A stretch of 47,713 nucleotides of DNA from Caldilineaceae bacterium (lineage in GTDB: Bacteria; Chloroflexota; Anaerolineae; Caldilineales; Caldilineaceae): the NCBI GenBank assembly GCA_022827195.1, contig JAJDTL010000008.1:1-47713 (forward strand), read 5' to 3'. The position numbers and the translations under genes were made by a program. The notes below the pieces were generated by a model. The model did not search any database. It was given only the letters and a program-made list of their open reading frames with translations, and was not told the DNA's origin. The first letter of the stretch is position 1. Each line of letters starts with the position of its first letter. Of this stretch, positions 1 to 8,952 are shown piece by piece.

Positions 1-55
1 ACATCTCCTCCGCCCCGCGTATAAATTTCGCCTTCGCTTCTTCTCGTTTCATCAT
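1..55 (-). CDS. N-terminal fragment of an unknown gene running off the left edge
   Basis: Reading leftwards, two consecutive ATG codons (55-53 and 52-50) follow a purine-rich stretch resembling a ribosome binding site (GGAGAG, near 64-70). They open a frame without stops to the window edge that begins MMKREEAKAKFIRGAEEM. Only 18 residues are visible, strongly charged and probably helical. The start is loosely reminiscent of some ISKra4-type transposases, but that is a weak impression and cannot be supported from so short a piece. It follows the truncated NurA-like fragment by about 50 bases, so it may be the element or gene that replaced the rest of that gene. Confidence 0.4.
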   Translation of the reverse strand, partial: MMKREEAKAKFIRGAEEM

Positions 56-108
56 TCCACCCCTCTCTCCATTTCCCTTTCCTTTTCCCTCATTTCAGTC
101 TACCCTTC

Positions 109-360
109 TTACACCTCTACAAAAATCTGGGATGCACCCATTTGGTATGAGCCATCAATTGCTGCGACAGTGGGTTCTCTAGTGACCTCTAAGTCAGATT
201 TGCGTTTAACTAGGGATTGTTGTTTAGCAGCTTTGCGTAGGTCGCTTTGCAATTCTTGCAGGCGGCCAAAACGATTCTGTACTTCCTGGGCAACTGGCAC
301 CGAGGTATTTAAGAGATCTCGTACTAATGCGTCAGGGAGATCTGAAAATGATTCATTCAT
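109..360 (-). pseudogene. NurA-like nuclease, N-terminal fragment (83 aa, truncated)
   Basis: The 83-residue frame starts at ATG 360, overlapping the stop of the upstream druA-like gene by 8 bases, so the two were translated as a coupled pair. Near the C-terminus it carries TVAAIDGSYQ, resembling the first metal-binding motif (hydrophobic-A-hydrophobic-D-G-S) of NurA-domain nucleases. NurA proteins are several hundred residues long and need further acidic motifs downstream. Here a TAA at 109-111 ends the frame about 12 residues after the motif, and all frames to the left soon contain stops. It is therefore most likely a broken gene whose 3' part is lost or displaced. A small free-standing protein is possible but could not be a complete nuclease. 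The NurA assignment rests on one motif. Confidence 0.5.
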
Positions 361-1543
361 TGATCTGCGTATCCTGCCATAGCGCCCAATCCTGAGGAGT
401 CCATTCCCTATAAGTCTGATTTCTCTTGCTACGAGGTATCAACCACCTTCTGCGAAACCAGTCAAACAATGAGTCTAAGGACTGATCGTAATAGTCTAGC
501 TCAGATTCAATGCCGTTCAAAAAGTCACGGGTGTTCTTTGCCAAGGGGGACACGTAGATTTCTCGTCTGATTCCATGATTGTTCCAACTCATTGGAATCC
601 CCAATTCGCCGAGCGCTTTTCGAACCACTTCTCGCTTGTTTCGGAAACCACTCCCCCAGAGTTCATGTTTGGCGGTAGCGGTTGCTCTTGACTTCGCAAA
701 CTCAACTATCGAGTCGTAAAGTCCGTTGGAGAAATGAAACTCGCCGAAGCCCTGAGTATGACCTACGCGCTCGAAAGCTAGGCGCTCTTTGAAGCGGAGT
801 CGGTTGTACAGAGATGATCTTCCCAGGGCAGAGGTAGTTGTGATTAGGGCAATGTGTCCGGACAACCTTCTTCCCTTAATAATAGAGGAGCTTCCCGCAT
901 ACTTGCGTCTGAATGCTTTTCTCACTTCATTGCTCACTGTCAGTAAAGCAATGAGCTTGCCACCAAGCAGAAAGGAATATGGAGGGACTGCGCCTAATAC
1001 ATACGAGTCTACAACGTGATGGAGTCTCTCTCTACGCCCATCTTTGTTCCAGCCAACCCAATTATCGCGGTCCTTCAAACCGAAGACGGGGTCTCCTAGA
1101 CCGAATAGCCCTATAAGCTTCTCTGTATTTTTGTCCAACACAAGAAAGCGAAGTCTACGACCATACCCTGACGAAACAGGGATGCTCCAATGTAGACTTG
1201 CATACCGGAAGAGAAGCTCATCAGTTGATTTAGGCAATACTTCAACTAGCACAGGTTCGATTTTCTCGGGAACAACCTCGCTCCCAAATGCAAATCGTTC
1301 AAGTAGCGAAGATTCGTACCTGTGGAGTCCTTTCTTACGCTTCTCAGTCTTGTGGCGAGTTGCTTCAGCGTGTAGGAAACGTATCTTTCCCTTGTCTAAG
1401 TTTTTAGGTAAGCACAGTTGGTTTTCTCGCAGCTCAAATCCTTGTTTTTCGAGTGCCTCGACAATGCGAGTCTTTAAGGTTTCGGCATCTGGGCAGGCAA
1501 TTGCACATGACGTCGCAGATTGTGAGATCTCGCTGTGCTCCAA
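353..1543 (-). CDS. druA: DruA-like anti-phage protein (DUF4338)
   Basis: This 396-residue protein matches my recollection of the DUF4338 family, which includes DruA of the Druantia defence systems. The recognisable stretch spans roughly residues 115-290: LHWSIPVSSGYGRRLRFLV, IGLFGLGDPVFGLKDRDNW, DSYVLGAVPPYSFLLGGKL, then TTTSALGRSSLYNRLRF and GHTQGFGEFHF. The start is TTG at 1543, preceded at a suitable distance by GAGGGAG. DUF4338 proteins also occur as solitary genes, and no large helicase such as DruE is visible here, so a complete Druantia system cannot be claimed. The gene is visibly AT-richer than its neighbours and sits 50 bases downstream of scpB, which suggests acquisition. Its 3' end overlaps the NurA-like fragment. 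The biochemical activity of DruA is not established. Confidence 0.85.
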   Translation of the reverse strand: MEHSEISQSATSCAIACPDAETLKTRIVEALEKQGFELRENQLCLPKNLDKGKIRFLHAEATRHKTEKRKKGLHRYESSLLERFAFGSEVVPEKIEPVLVEVLPKSTDELLFRYASLHWSIPVSSGYGRRLRFLVLDKNTEKLIGLFGLGDPVFGLKDRDNWVGWNKDGRRERLHHVVDSYVLGAVPPYSFLLGGKLIALLTVSNEVRKAFRRKYAGSSSIIKGRRLSGHIALITTTSALGRSSLYNRLRFKERLAFERVGHTQGFGEFHFSNGLYDSIVEFAKSRATATAKHELWGSGFRNKREVVRKALGELGIPMSWNNHGIRREIYVSPLAKNTRDFLNGIESELDYYDQSLDSLFDWFRRRWLIPRSKRNQTYREWTPQDWALWQDTQINE

Positions 1544-1593
1544 TGTTTAACTCCCTCAGGCGAGATTTATTTCCCGGTCGCTGAACAGTTCTA

Positions 1594-2133
1594 CTATCGG
1601 GGCGACGCCAATTCCGCTTTCCCTTCACCTTCCAGCGGCGGCAGTTCCGGCAGCTCGTTCAGGTTGGTCAACCCGAAATGCTGCATGAACTGGTCGGTCA
1701 CCGCGTAGCGGATCGGGCGCCCGGGTCCGTCCATCCTGTCAAACTCGTCAATCAGGCCCTGTTGCTGCAGCCTCCGCAGCGTGTTGGAACAGTCCACGCC
1801 CCGTACCGCTTCCACCTGCGCCCGCGTTACCGGATGGAGATAGGCGACGATCGCCAGCGTCTCGAGGGCCGGCGCGCTGAACTGCACTGTCATCTCCAGG
1901 TTGAGGAAATCTTCCACCGTTTGGGCGGCGGCAGGGTTGGTGACCAGCAGCACACTGTTTGCGCGACGCTGCAGGCGCAGGCCGCGGTTCTGCTCTTCAT
2001 ACTCCCACTGCAACTCATCGAGCGCCTTGTCTACTTCGACCTCGGGACAGCCTGAGGCCTGGGCAAGCTGTCCCGTTGTAACCGGATCCGCGGCTACGAA
2101 TAGCAGGCTCTCCAACAGCGCGCTCAGCTTCAC
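1594..2133 (-). CDS. scpB: Segregation and condensation protein B
   Basis: ScpB dimers bind the kleisin ScpA in the SMC-ScpAB condensin complex that organises and segregates the chromosome. The protein has the two winged-helix domains of the family: LSALLESLLFVAADPVT at the start, and the diagnostic ETLAIVAYLHPVTRAQVEAV followed by LRRLQQQGLIDE and GRPIRYAVTDQF in the second half. I prefer the GTG at 2133, giving (M)KLSALLESLLF as in typical ScpB proteins and a 4-base GTGA overlap with the amaP stop; GTG at 2142 is the alternative. The protein is about 179 residues, close to normal. No scpA is visible nearby; in many genomes it lies immediately upstream, where amaP sits here. It is the last gene of the minus-strand run that starts with the histidine kinase. 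Confidence 0.93.
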   Translation of the reverse strand: MKLSALLESLLFVAADPVTTGQLAQASGCPEVEVDKALDELQWEYEEQNRGLRLQRRANSVLLVTNPAAAQTVEDFLNLEMTVQFSAPALETLAIVAYLHPVTRAQVEAVRGVDCSNTLRRLQQQGLIDEFDRMDGPGRPIRYAVTDQFMQHFGLTNLNELPELPPLEGEGKAELASPR

Positions 2134-2696
2134 GCTTCCCACTCATCCTCAAAGGGCAGATGGCGCATGCGTACGTCCAACTTGCCCAGCCGCAACCCCA
2201 TCCCTTCTTCGACGATGTCGCGCGTCGATTCCACGACCTCGTCCGTCTTCATCTGCACGTCGATGTCGGGCGAGGTCTCGACCTCCAGCTCGATGTCAAC
2301 CGCGTTGCCGCGCGACCGTACCTCCGGGAACACCGTTATAACATCCGCGAGCTGGTCCAGGTGCCACGACAAACGGCGCGCAATGCTGTCCGTGTCCAAC
2401 TCGACCGAACTGCCCTTCACCGTCCTCACGCGCACCCCGCGTTGGCGGTGAGGCCACAGCTCCAACCACAGCAGACCGCCGAATACGATCACCGCCACTA
2501 TGCCCACCGCCACCTGGCCGATCAGAAAATAGCCGTCGTTTACCTCCTGCTGGACGCGCAGCATCTCCTTGGCCACCGACAGGCGGTCCACAAGCGCCGT
2601 GAAGGCTGCGTCGGGAAAGATGGTAATGTAGCCTATGGCCGCCAGCATCAGCAGCCAGAGCAGGACAACGACAATGCGGTTAAATGTGTTTATCAC
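2130..2696 (-). CDS. amaP: AmaP-type alkaline-shock response membrane anchor protein
   Basis: AmaP proteins anchor Asp23/DUF322-family proteins to the membrane and are linked to envelope stress in Gram-positive bacteria. The 188-residue protein has two membrane segments, roughly residues 5-27 (VVVLLWLLMLAAIGYITIF) and 60-82 (GQVAVGIVAVIVFGGLLWL). A soluble C-terminal domain follows, with the Asp23-like pattern of alternating strands (VDIELEVETSPDIDVQMK). It starts at a GTG (2696). Its stop overlaps the scpB start by four bases, indicating translational coupling. The pairing with scpB is unexplained functionally. No asp23 homologue is seen in the window, so its partner must lie elsewhere or the C-terminal domain may act alone. 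Confidence 0.75.
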   Translation of the reverse strand: MINTFNRIVVVLLWLLMLAAIGYITIFPDAAFTALVDRLSVAKEMLRVQQEVNDGYFLIGQVAVGIVAVIVFGGLLWLELWPHRQRGVRVRTVKGSSVELDTDSIARRLSWHLDQLADVITVFPEVRSRGNAVDIELEVETSPDIDVQMKTDEVVESTRDIVEEGMGLRLGKLDVRMRHLPFEDEWEA

Positions 2697-2756
2697 GTCT
2701 GCGTAGGGACCTGAAGGGCCATTCCTTGCTTTCGCCGCCTGTCTCTCGATTATACA

Positions 2757-5729
2757 TCAGGGCCTGTTTGGCCGCGAAGTAGTGCCAGATTCGCCTCTCT
2801 CCGGCGTGTGTTGCCCATGCCCACGCTTTGACACCACCCGGATCGAAACGAGAGCCAACAGCAGCCAGAGCATAACGCCCGCCGCGCTCACGCGCAGACC
2901 GATGCGCCAGCTCTGCGCCCGGTACCTGAAGACGACCTCGCTTTCCCCCGCCGGCACCGGCACGCCGCGGAATAGTACATTCGCCGGATAGATCCCGGCC
3001 TCCTCGCCATTGACCGTAGCCTCCCAGCCGGGATAGTACGCGTCCTTCAGGATGAGCAAGCCCGGCCTTTCGCTGTCCGTCCGCACAACGACCTGCTCCG
3101 GCGAATACGATACCAGCGAGGCTTCCCCGCCGCCGCCGGCCGCGTCGTTCAGCCCCCAGTCATTGACCGACTCCGCGCTCGCCTCGACCACCGCGCCCGT
3201 ACCCGCATGATCGCGCAGCAAAGCGACCGCCTCCTCCTGCGAGGAGGCCGCCCGCACCGACTCCACCAGCTGCACGCGTCCGCTGCCTCCGAGTCGCTCA
3301 TAGATCTTTACGTCGCCGCTGTGGACGCGTCGAAAGCGGCCGCGGTCGCTGGGCAGCAGCGGCACGAATGTCCGCGTGCGCTCGTCGATGAGCGTAACCG
3401 CCTGCACGGCCAAACCCTGCTGCTTGTCTGACGCCGTCAATGTAATATCCAGCGCCTGAAGATGGGACGGCTCGGCCAGGGGAAAACGGGCGAGATACTC
3501 CTGTCTTTCGCTGTCGCCTTCGACGTGGACAAGCGGCGCCTCTATGAAGCCTCCTACACCCGGCGGACCGACCGCCACCAGAAACGCGTCCCTGTGCTTA
3601 TCCCCCGTGAGCAGCTGCCCGAGCATGAGGCGCTCGCCGTCAACCAGCGCCTCGACTTCCGCCAGTGGCCGGATGCCCGCGATTTCCAAGTCAGTGCCCT
3701 TCCGGTTCCAAGTCATAGAGCCAACGACGGCGACCTCTGTCGCCGCGAAGTTGCGCGGCGCCTCTACGGTAAGCGTCTTGAGACCACTGGCAGTCAGTGT
3801 AGCGCCGATCTGCCGGTCGTAGTAGACATCGTCGAACCACACATCCCGCACCTTGTCGGTGATCAGATGGCGAACATCCATCAGTTCGAGAATGTGCCCC
3901 GCTGGAATCGTACGTAGCTGCTCGCGCACGCGCCCGTCCGGCACCAGCTCCTCCGGCGGAATCAGCAGCGAAAAGAATGCGTTGTAGCGTTGCAGCGGCA
4001 GCACGCCGCCGTCAAAGCCGTCCACGGCCGGGACGCGCCATAGCAGGGAAAGATTCGGAGCCAGGATCTCCTGCGCTTTGAGCGCGATGACAAACTCTGT
4101 GAAGGCCGCCTCACTCAGCTGCGCAACCGCGCCCCCGCGCAGGACACGCCGCCAATCGGCCATGTCGCCCGGGTCATAGGTGATCTCGCTGATACTCAGA
4201 AAACGTCCCATCGCCGCCGGATGGACCGTCCGCCCCGGCTCCGTCAGCAGATGCGCCGGAGCCGTTCGCACGTCGTAGACCGCTTGCGGGGCGGTAGGAC
4301 GCGCATGAGGCAGCGCCCGTGCGGCCAGCAGCAGCTCCACCGCCAGCGCACCGAGAACCGCGGCGTGAAGCGCCATGCCGGCGATTCGAGACACATTTTC
4401 CCTCCCCCGTGACCGTCGACCGCGTGCGATCCAGACCGCAGCCTGCTGTGCCCCAAGGCCCGCCAGCACCGCCATCCCCAGCGTGTAGAGCATCATCCAG
4501 CGCGCCGGCGTCCTGAACAGGTCGAAGCCGGGCACAACTTGGTAGAACAGAAAGGTAAACGGGTTCCAGCGCCCCATCGCCAGGAAGAGCCCAAAAGCGG
4601 CAAAAAAGACGCCGCACTTCGCGGCGAGCGGCCAGCGCGCAAAGCCCAAGGTCCAATCTTTTGCCGTCTGCCCCCTGTTGACCGCCACGGCCAGCACGGC
4701 CAGAATCAGACCGAGCGCGCCCACATAGGCGATGTACTCCGTATAGCCAAGCGTGGCAAAGATAACGCTCAGGTCGCGCAGGCCGTAGGAGGGCAGCAGC
4801 GTCCAGTGGAGCAACAGGGGACGCAGGCTGAAGCTGGTTACCTCCGCGTAGCCGAGACCGCCGCCGCGGATTCCCAGCTGGCTGAGTTCCAGCGTCGGCA
4901 GCAGCTGCGCCGCCGCAATCAGCGCGCCCAGCAGTACGCCCATGGCATAGAGGAACGAGGAGGCGATGAGGCGGTGCAAGCCCGGCCTCCCCGCCAGCAC
5001 GCATCGCACAAGCAGCCACACGCCCACACCCAAAAGACTGATATAGGTGGTTTGCGTGTGTCCGGCCAGCAGAGTGAGGGCAACCAGCAGTGAAAATGAC
5101 AGCAGCAGGGGCGCATACCACCGGAAACGCATCAAGATGCGCCAAAAACGGGCCGCCTTCTCCTCTTCCCCGTCCAACCCCGGTTTCTCCAGCGCCCACA
5201 GAAGCCAAGGCAGCCAGGCAGCACCGTTCATCTGGTTGATGTGCCCCAGCAGCCCTCCGTAGTACCCGCTCCCCGCCAGCACCAGACCGGTGCAGACTGC
5301 GGCCGGCCACCCCGTTCCCCAGCGCCGCATCAGCGCACATCCGCCCAGCGCCAGAATCCAGGCATGGATGGCGCCGCTCCAATAGAGTTGCCGTGTAACG
5401 GGCAGCCAGCTCAGCGGCCAGTGCAGTGGATACAGGGCCGCCGCCTGCGGGTTGGCGAGGAAGGGCGCGCCCGCAAAAATGTAGGGGTTCCAGAGTGGAA
5501 CGCGGCCCGCACGCAGCGCCGCCGCCGCATAGTCGCGATAGGGATAGAAGTAGTGGAGAATGTCACCGCTGGCCAGCACCCGGTCCGTGAAGAGCAGGCG
5601 GTAGAACAGCAGGAGAACAAAGAGCGCCAGGAGCGCGGCAGCGAAGAGGGGTGGGAAGAAGCGGCGAATCGTACGATGGTGGCGACTCTTTTGCAACCCG
5701 TCTATGGCAACGCCCATGCCGCGAACCAC
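2757..5729 (-). CDS. YfhO-family polytopic membrane protein
   Basis: This 990-residue protein resembles the YfhO family (GT-C-like folds used in glycosylation of cell-wall polymers or lipids). The first ~470 residues alternate hydrophobic segments and short loops: an N-terminal membrane helix (FAAALLALFVLLLFYRLLF), then a loop with SGDILHYFYPYRDYAAAALR and LWNPYIFAGAPFLANPQAA, which is the part I recognise from YfhO. It then becomes a long soluble, probably extracytoplasmic, region with a beta-sandwich near the end (LLILKDAYYPGWEATVNGEE), closed by one last membrane helix. The start is GTG 5729, or ATG 5717. The gene begins 6 bases after the glycosyltransferase stop, so the two probably act together: the GT2 enzyme charges a lipid carrier with sugar and the YfhO protein uses it. 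That pathway is inferred. Confidence 0.85.
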   Translation of the reverse strand: MVRGMGVAIDGLQKSRHHRTIRRFFPPLFAAALLALFVLLLFYRLLFTDRVLASGDILHYFYPYRDYAAAALRAGRVPLWNPYIFAGAPFLANPQAAALYPLHWPLSWLPVTRQLYWSGAIHAWILALGGCALMRRWGTGWPAAVCTGLVLAGSGYYGGLLGHINQMNGAAWLPWLLWALEKPGLDGEEEKAARFWRILMRFRWYAPLLLSFSLLVALTLLAGHTQTTYISLLGVGVWLLVRCVLAGRPGLHRLIASSFLYAMGVLLGALIAAAQLLPTLELSQLGIRGGGLGYAEVTSFSLRPLLLHWTLLPSYGLRDLSVIFATLGYTEYIAYVGALGLILAVLAVAVNRGQTAKDWTLGFARWPLAAKCGVFFAAFGLFLAMGRWNPFTFLFYQVVPGFDLFRTPARWMMLYTLGMAVLAGLGAQQAAVWIARGRRSRGRENVSRIAGMALHAAVLGALAVELLLAARALPHARPTAPQAVYDVRTAPAHLLTEPGRTVHPAAMGRFLSISEITYDPGDMADWRRVLRGGAVAQLSEAAFTEFVIALKAQEILAPNLSLLWRVPAVDGFDGGVLPLQRYNAFFSLLIPPEELVPDGRVREQLRTIPAGHILELMDVRHLITDKVRDVWFDDVYYDRQIGATLTASGLKTLTVEAPRNFAATEVAVVGSMTWNRKGTDLEIAGIRPLAEVEALVDGERLMLGQLLTGDKHRDAFLVAVGPPGVGGFIEAPLVHVEGDSERQEYLARFPLAEPSHLQALDITLTASDKQQGLAVQAVTLIDERTRTFVPLLPSDRGRFRRVHSGDVKIYERLGGSGRVQLVESVRAASSQEEAVALLRDHAGTGAVVEASAESVNDWGLNDAAGGGGEASLVSYSPEQVVVRTDSERPGLLILKDAYYPGWEATVNGEEAGIYPANVLFRGVPVPAGESEVVFRYRAQSWRIGLRVSAAGVMLWLLLALVSIRVVSKRGHGQHTPERGESGTTSRPNRP

Positions 5730-5735
5730 CGGCGC

Positions 5736-6518
5736 TCAATCGCGGAAGCGGTACTTGATGAGCGTGGCGATAGCCGTGAATCCGTCCCGCCAGGTGAGCT
5801 TCTTGCCTTCGTGGAACTTGCGTCCGTTATAGCTGATAGGCGTCTCGAAAATCGAATAGTCCCGCTTGAGGATCTTTGCCGTCAGTTCGGCCTCGATTTC
5901 AAATCGCTCGCTGTACAGGGGCATTCCCGCGATGACGTCGCGTCGGAAGCACTTATAGCAGGTCTCCATATCGGTCAGAACCGTTCCGTAGAGCAGGTTG
6001 GTGAACCAGGTGACGCCCTTGTTGCCAAGCGTGTGCGAGAGGCTCATCGCCGCCCGCGGCCCCCCCAGAAAGCGGCTGCCGTAAACAACATCGGTACGCC
6101 CCTCAAGAATCGGCACCAGTAGGCTGACGTAATCCCTGGGGTTGTACTCCAGGTCGGCATCCTGCACCACGAAAATCGAGCCGCTTGCCTCCTCAAAGCC
6201 GGTTCTCAGCGCCGCGCCCTTACCGCCGTTGCGCTCGTGATAGATAACGCGCAGATCAACTGCTGCATCCGTCTGCATGCGCGAAAGAATCTCGCGCGTA
6301 CCGTCGGTGGAGCCGTCATCTACGATGATGATCTCCTTCTCCAACTTCATTGGACTCTCGAGCATTGCGTTGGAGCCGTCGACGTTCAGTGTGAGGTCCA
6401 CCGCGCGCACGCGGCGGACGATCTCTTCCAGCGTGCCGATTTCGTTGTAGACCGGCATAATGATCGAAAGTCGCATCTTCTGGCGATGGCTGCTCGTCAC
6501 AGGACTCCCGTTACTCAC
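5736..6518 (-). CDS. Family 2 glycosyltransferase, polyprenyl-phosphate sugar synthase type
   Basis: This is a GT-A fold glycosyltransferase resembling dolichol-phosphate mannose synthases. Motifs in order: LSIIMPVYNEIGTLEEIV at the N-terminus, IIIVDDGSTDGTREIL for nucleotide binding, NGGKGAALRTGFEEASG, then FVVQDADLEYNPRDY holding the metal-binding D-A-D, and ETCYKCFRRDV with FEIEAELTAKI further on. No membrane helices are evident, so it should be peripheral on the cytoplasmic face. The start is uncertain: GTG 6518 overlaps the response-regulator stop by 8 bases; GTG 6500 and ATG 6476 are in frame, the last giving the canonical MRLSIIMPVYNE. It lies between the two-component genes and the YfhO gene, with which it is probably co-transcribed and functionally paired. 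Confidence 0.9.
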   Translation of the reverse strand: MSNGSPVTSSHRQKMRLSIIMPVYNEIGTLEEIVRRVRAVDLTLNVDGSNAMLESPMKLEKEIIIVDDGSTDGTREILSRMQTDAAVDLRVIYHERNGGKGAALRTGFEEASGSIFVVQDADLEYNPRDYVSLLVPILEGRTDVVYGSRFLGGPRAAMSLSHTLGNKGVTWFTNLLYGTVLTDMETCYKCFRRDVIAGMPLYSERFEIEAELTAKILKRDYSIFETPISYNGRKFHEGKKLTWRDGFTAIATLIKYRFRD

Positions 6519-7092
6519 CCGCCTGATGAGCCAAGATGATCGCTTCAGCCACCGCCTTCATCGGTTTGCGGTTGTTCATGCTCATCTTCTGGATGCGCCG
6601 GAATGCCTCCGCTTCGTTCATGTTCTGCATCTCCATCAGGATGCCTTTGGCGCGCTCGACCGCTTTGCGCGTCTCCAGCGTCTCCTTCAGGTCATCTATC
6701 TCCTTTTCCAACGTTCGGAACTCGTTGAAACGCGCCAGGGCCACCTCGATCGCAGGGGCAAGATTGCTCTCGCGAAATGGCTTGACCAAGTAGCTGGCGA
6801 CACCCGCCTCCTGCGCGCGCTGCACCAGGTCCTGCTGGCTGTACGCGCTCAGCAGCAGCACCGGCGCCAGCCGTTCCTGCGTCAGAATCCGGGCCGCCTC
6901 GATGCCGTCCATATCCGGCATCTTTATGTCCATGATCACGATGTCCGGGCGAAGTTCCCAGGTTAGATTGATTGTGCTCTGCCCGTCGCCGGCCTCGCCT
7001 ACAACCAGGTAGCCCAGGTTGGTCAGCATCTCCCGCAGGTCCATGCGAATTATCGATTCGTCGTCGGCAACAACTATGCGTGTCCGCTCCAC
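6511..7092 (-). CDS. ANTAR-domain response regulator (PdtaR/AmiR type)
   Basis: This 193-residue regulator joins a receiver domain to an ANTAR RNA-binding domain. The receiver has the acidic pair D10-D11, phospho-acceptor Asp55 in IVIMDIKMPDMDG, and Lys104 in SYLVKPF. A coiled linker (FRTLEKEIDDLKETLETRK) leads into the ANTAR part, with AVERAKGILMEMQNMNEAEA and FRRIQKMSMNNRKPMKAVAE. ANTAR proteins bind paired hairpins in nascent mRNA and prevent termination. The GTG start at 7092 is preceded by GAGGA and lies 19 bases inside the histidine kinase gene, so the two are tightly coupled. I did not find an obvious tandem-hairpin target in the window; targets may be elsewhere. Confidence 0.93.
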   Translation of the reverse strand: MERTRIVVADDESIIRMDLREMLTNLGYLVVGEAGDGQSTINLTWELRPDIVIMDIKMPDMDGIEAARILTQERLAPVLLLSAYSQQDLVQRAQEAGVASYLVKPFRESNLAPAIEVALARFNEFRTLEKEIDDLKETLETRKAVERAKGILMEMQNMNEAEAFRRIQKMSMNNRKPMKAVAEAIILAHQAGE

Positions 7093-8870
7093 TGTGAGTC
7101 CTCAGCTGTTTGTGGCTCTTTGACGTAGGCTCGCGGTCCTGCCGGCCCTTGAATTCTGGGCGGCCGCCTTTGCTGCTGTGCTTGCGCTACCACCGACTCT
7201 ACACTGATCGAGCGCTTTGGAAAAGTGATTACCGCGCGCGTCCCGCTGCGGGCAACCACCGCCACCTTGCCATTGGTCGGCACTTCTCCGGCCGGCGGCG
7301 GCCCCCAAGAGCCGTCAATTCGCGCCCCCTTGCCCTTCGGTTCGATCAGCAGTTCGCCCTTCAGGTCATCGGTTACCAATGTATGCACGATCTGCAGACC
7401 CAGGCTGCCGCCGCCTTCGCCCCTTGAGACCGGGCCAAAACCTGACGGCAGACCATGTCCGTTGTCTGCCACTTCGATCCGCACCTTGTCACCCAAATCT
7501 TCGAGAGCGACCCAAATCTTCCCGTCCTCCCGGTCTTTGAGGCCGTGTTCGATGGCGTTCATCAACAACTCATTGACAACCAGCGCCGAGGCGGTCGCCT
7601 GGCTGGCCGGCAAGCGGATATTCGGCCCCTCCATCTCAAACTCCACGCGCCGCCCCGGATTGACCGCAACCTCGCGCGCTTGTCCCACGATCCGCAGACA
7701 TACGTCGCGGATGTTGATTGGACGGTGTTCATCCTGACTCAGAAACTCGTGGATCACCGACATGCTGAAAATGCGGTTCACAGCGTCGGTCAGGTGTTGC
7801 CGTTCTTCAACGCTCTCGCTGCGCCGGCTCTGTATTCGCAAGATAGCGGCGATGGTCTGCAGGTTGTTCTTGACCCGGTGATGTACCTCTTGGATCATCG
7901 CCGACTTTACGTTCAACTCCCGCTCACTCTGTACCGCCACCGTCGCATCGTGCAGCAGAACCAGTACCCCATCGATCCGAGGCGTTCGCTCGACCAGAGA
8001 ACGCAGCCGCCTCGCCTGCAACTGTTCCCGCATCCGCCGGCTCATCTCGTGCAGGCTGCCGCGCGGTGCCCGCAAAGGTATCGCCGTCCTCACCCAGACG
8101 CGCCCATCTTCACTCTCCGTTCGGCTCTTTACACAACAATTGGCCTGAACGGCCTGACTGACCAGCTGCTCGTCCTCCGTTTCCAGGTCCGAGATCGGCC
8201 CGCCGCGCGTCTCCGCCCCCTTTCCGACCGAGCGGAACAGGTTCATGGCGATGCCGCTCATGTAACTGATACAAGACTGTTCATCGACCAGGAAGATGCC
8301 GTCGAGACTTCCAAACCTGCCAGCTGCCTCGGCCGCCTCGATTTCGCCCTGCACCGCCATACTCTGCAGCCAGCCGACTGCTTGGCGGAAAGGCCGGTCG
8401 CGACGCCGCTGCCGCTCGTACTCAATCATGTTCGTCTCAATCAGCATCGCCCCAATCACCCGGTTTGCCGCGTTTCGCACCGGAAATACCTGTTGTATGA
8501 CCGGCGCACCGCTGCTCGTCCGCCCAGGTGGTACCTTCTTTTGCGCTACCTTGCCTCTGCGGTCCTCCATCAAAGCGCGATGGACGGTCGGCTGCGCGGC
8601 AAGCGTGTAGGCGCGCCCGGTCAAGTCATCTACGTAGATAGAAGAGAGCGATCGGGGAGCCGCATGACGCGCCACCAGGATCCGTGCATCCGCAGGCGGC
8701 ACTCTGCCCCCGCTCTGTGAGGAGAGAACATGGTTCCTGTCCGTCAAACAGCACAACATCACATCGGACCGGCTGACATCGGCCGTAATCGGCAAGCAGG
8801 CCTCGATCCGGTACAGAAGCGCAATGTCGCGCTCGGTCAAGGAAGGACAGGAATTGACCCTTGCATCCAT
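7074..8870 (-). CDS. Sensor histidine kinase, HisKA_2 family (PdtaS-like)
   Basis: This 598-residue kinase is the partner of the overlapping ANTAR regulator. The N-terminal ~150 residues resemble the GAF-like sensory domain of PdtaS kinases ([37 protein letters not shown]). A PAS-like domain follows (about 185-310). The dimerisation/phosphorylation motif is [20 protein letters not shown] with acceptor His330. The ATPase domain has [16 protein letters not shown] (N box), VADNGHGLP (G1) and [12 protein letters not shown] (G2). No membrane segments are seen, so the sensor is cytoplasmic. Between LKGELLIEP and the final strand TRAVITFPK there is an unusual Gly/Pro-rich insertion of about 35 residues. 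The C-terminal ~45 residues are disordered and basic. It opens the transcription unit that runs down to scpB. Confidence 0.9.
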   Translation of the reverse strand: MDARVNSCPSLTERDIALLYRIEACLPITADVSRSDVMLCCLTDRNHVLSSQSGGRVPPADARILVARHAAPRSLSSIYVDDLTGRAYTLAAQPTVHRALMEDRRGKVAQKKVPPGRTSSGAPVIQQVFPVRNAANRVIGAMLIETNMIEYERQRRRDRPFRQAVGWLQSMAVQGEIEAAEAAGRFGSLDGIFLVDEQSCISYMSGIAMNLFRSVGKGAETRGGPISDLETEDEQLVSQAVQANCCVKSRTESEDGRVWVRTAIPLRAPRGSLHEMSRRMREQLQARRLRSLVERTPRIDGVLVLLHDATVAVQSERELNVKSAMIQEVHHRVKNNLQTIAAILRIQSRRSESVEERQHLTDAVNRIFSMSVIHEFLSQDEHRPINIRDVCLRIVGQAREVAVNPGRRVEFEMEGPNIRLPASQATASALVVNELLMNAIEHGLKDREDGKIWVALEDLGDKVRIEVADNGHGLPSGFGPVSRGEGGGSLGLQIVHTLVTDDLKGELLIEPKGKGARIDGSWGPPPAGEVPTNGKVAVVARSGTRAVITFPKRSISVESVVAQAQQQRRPPRIQGPAGPRAYVKEPQTAEDSQWSGHA

Positions 8871-8952
8871 TTTGATCGGCGGGCATCGCTGCGCCGTAAA
8901 CGTTGGCGTCCTCGCCGTGCCCTCGCCCTGGCTCCCGCAATCTCCGCGGGAT

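Noticed and set aside
353..1543. Complete Druantia system
   Set aside because: Only a DruA-like protein is visible. No DruE helicase or other Druantia genes occur in the window, and the partner reading frame is a truncated NurA-like piece.
1678..2055. Long plus-strand frame opposite scpB
   Set aside because: Shadow frame in GC-rich DNA; the minus strand encodes a clear ScpB.
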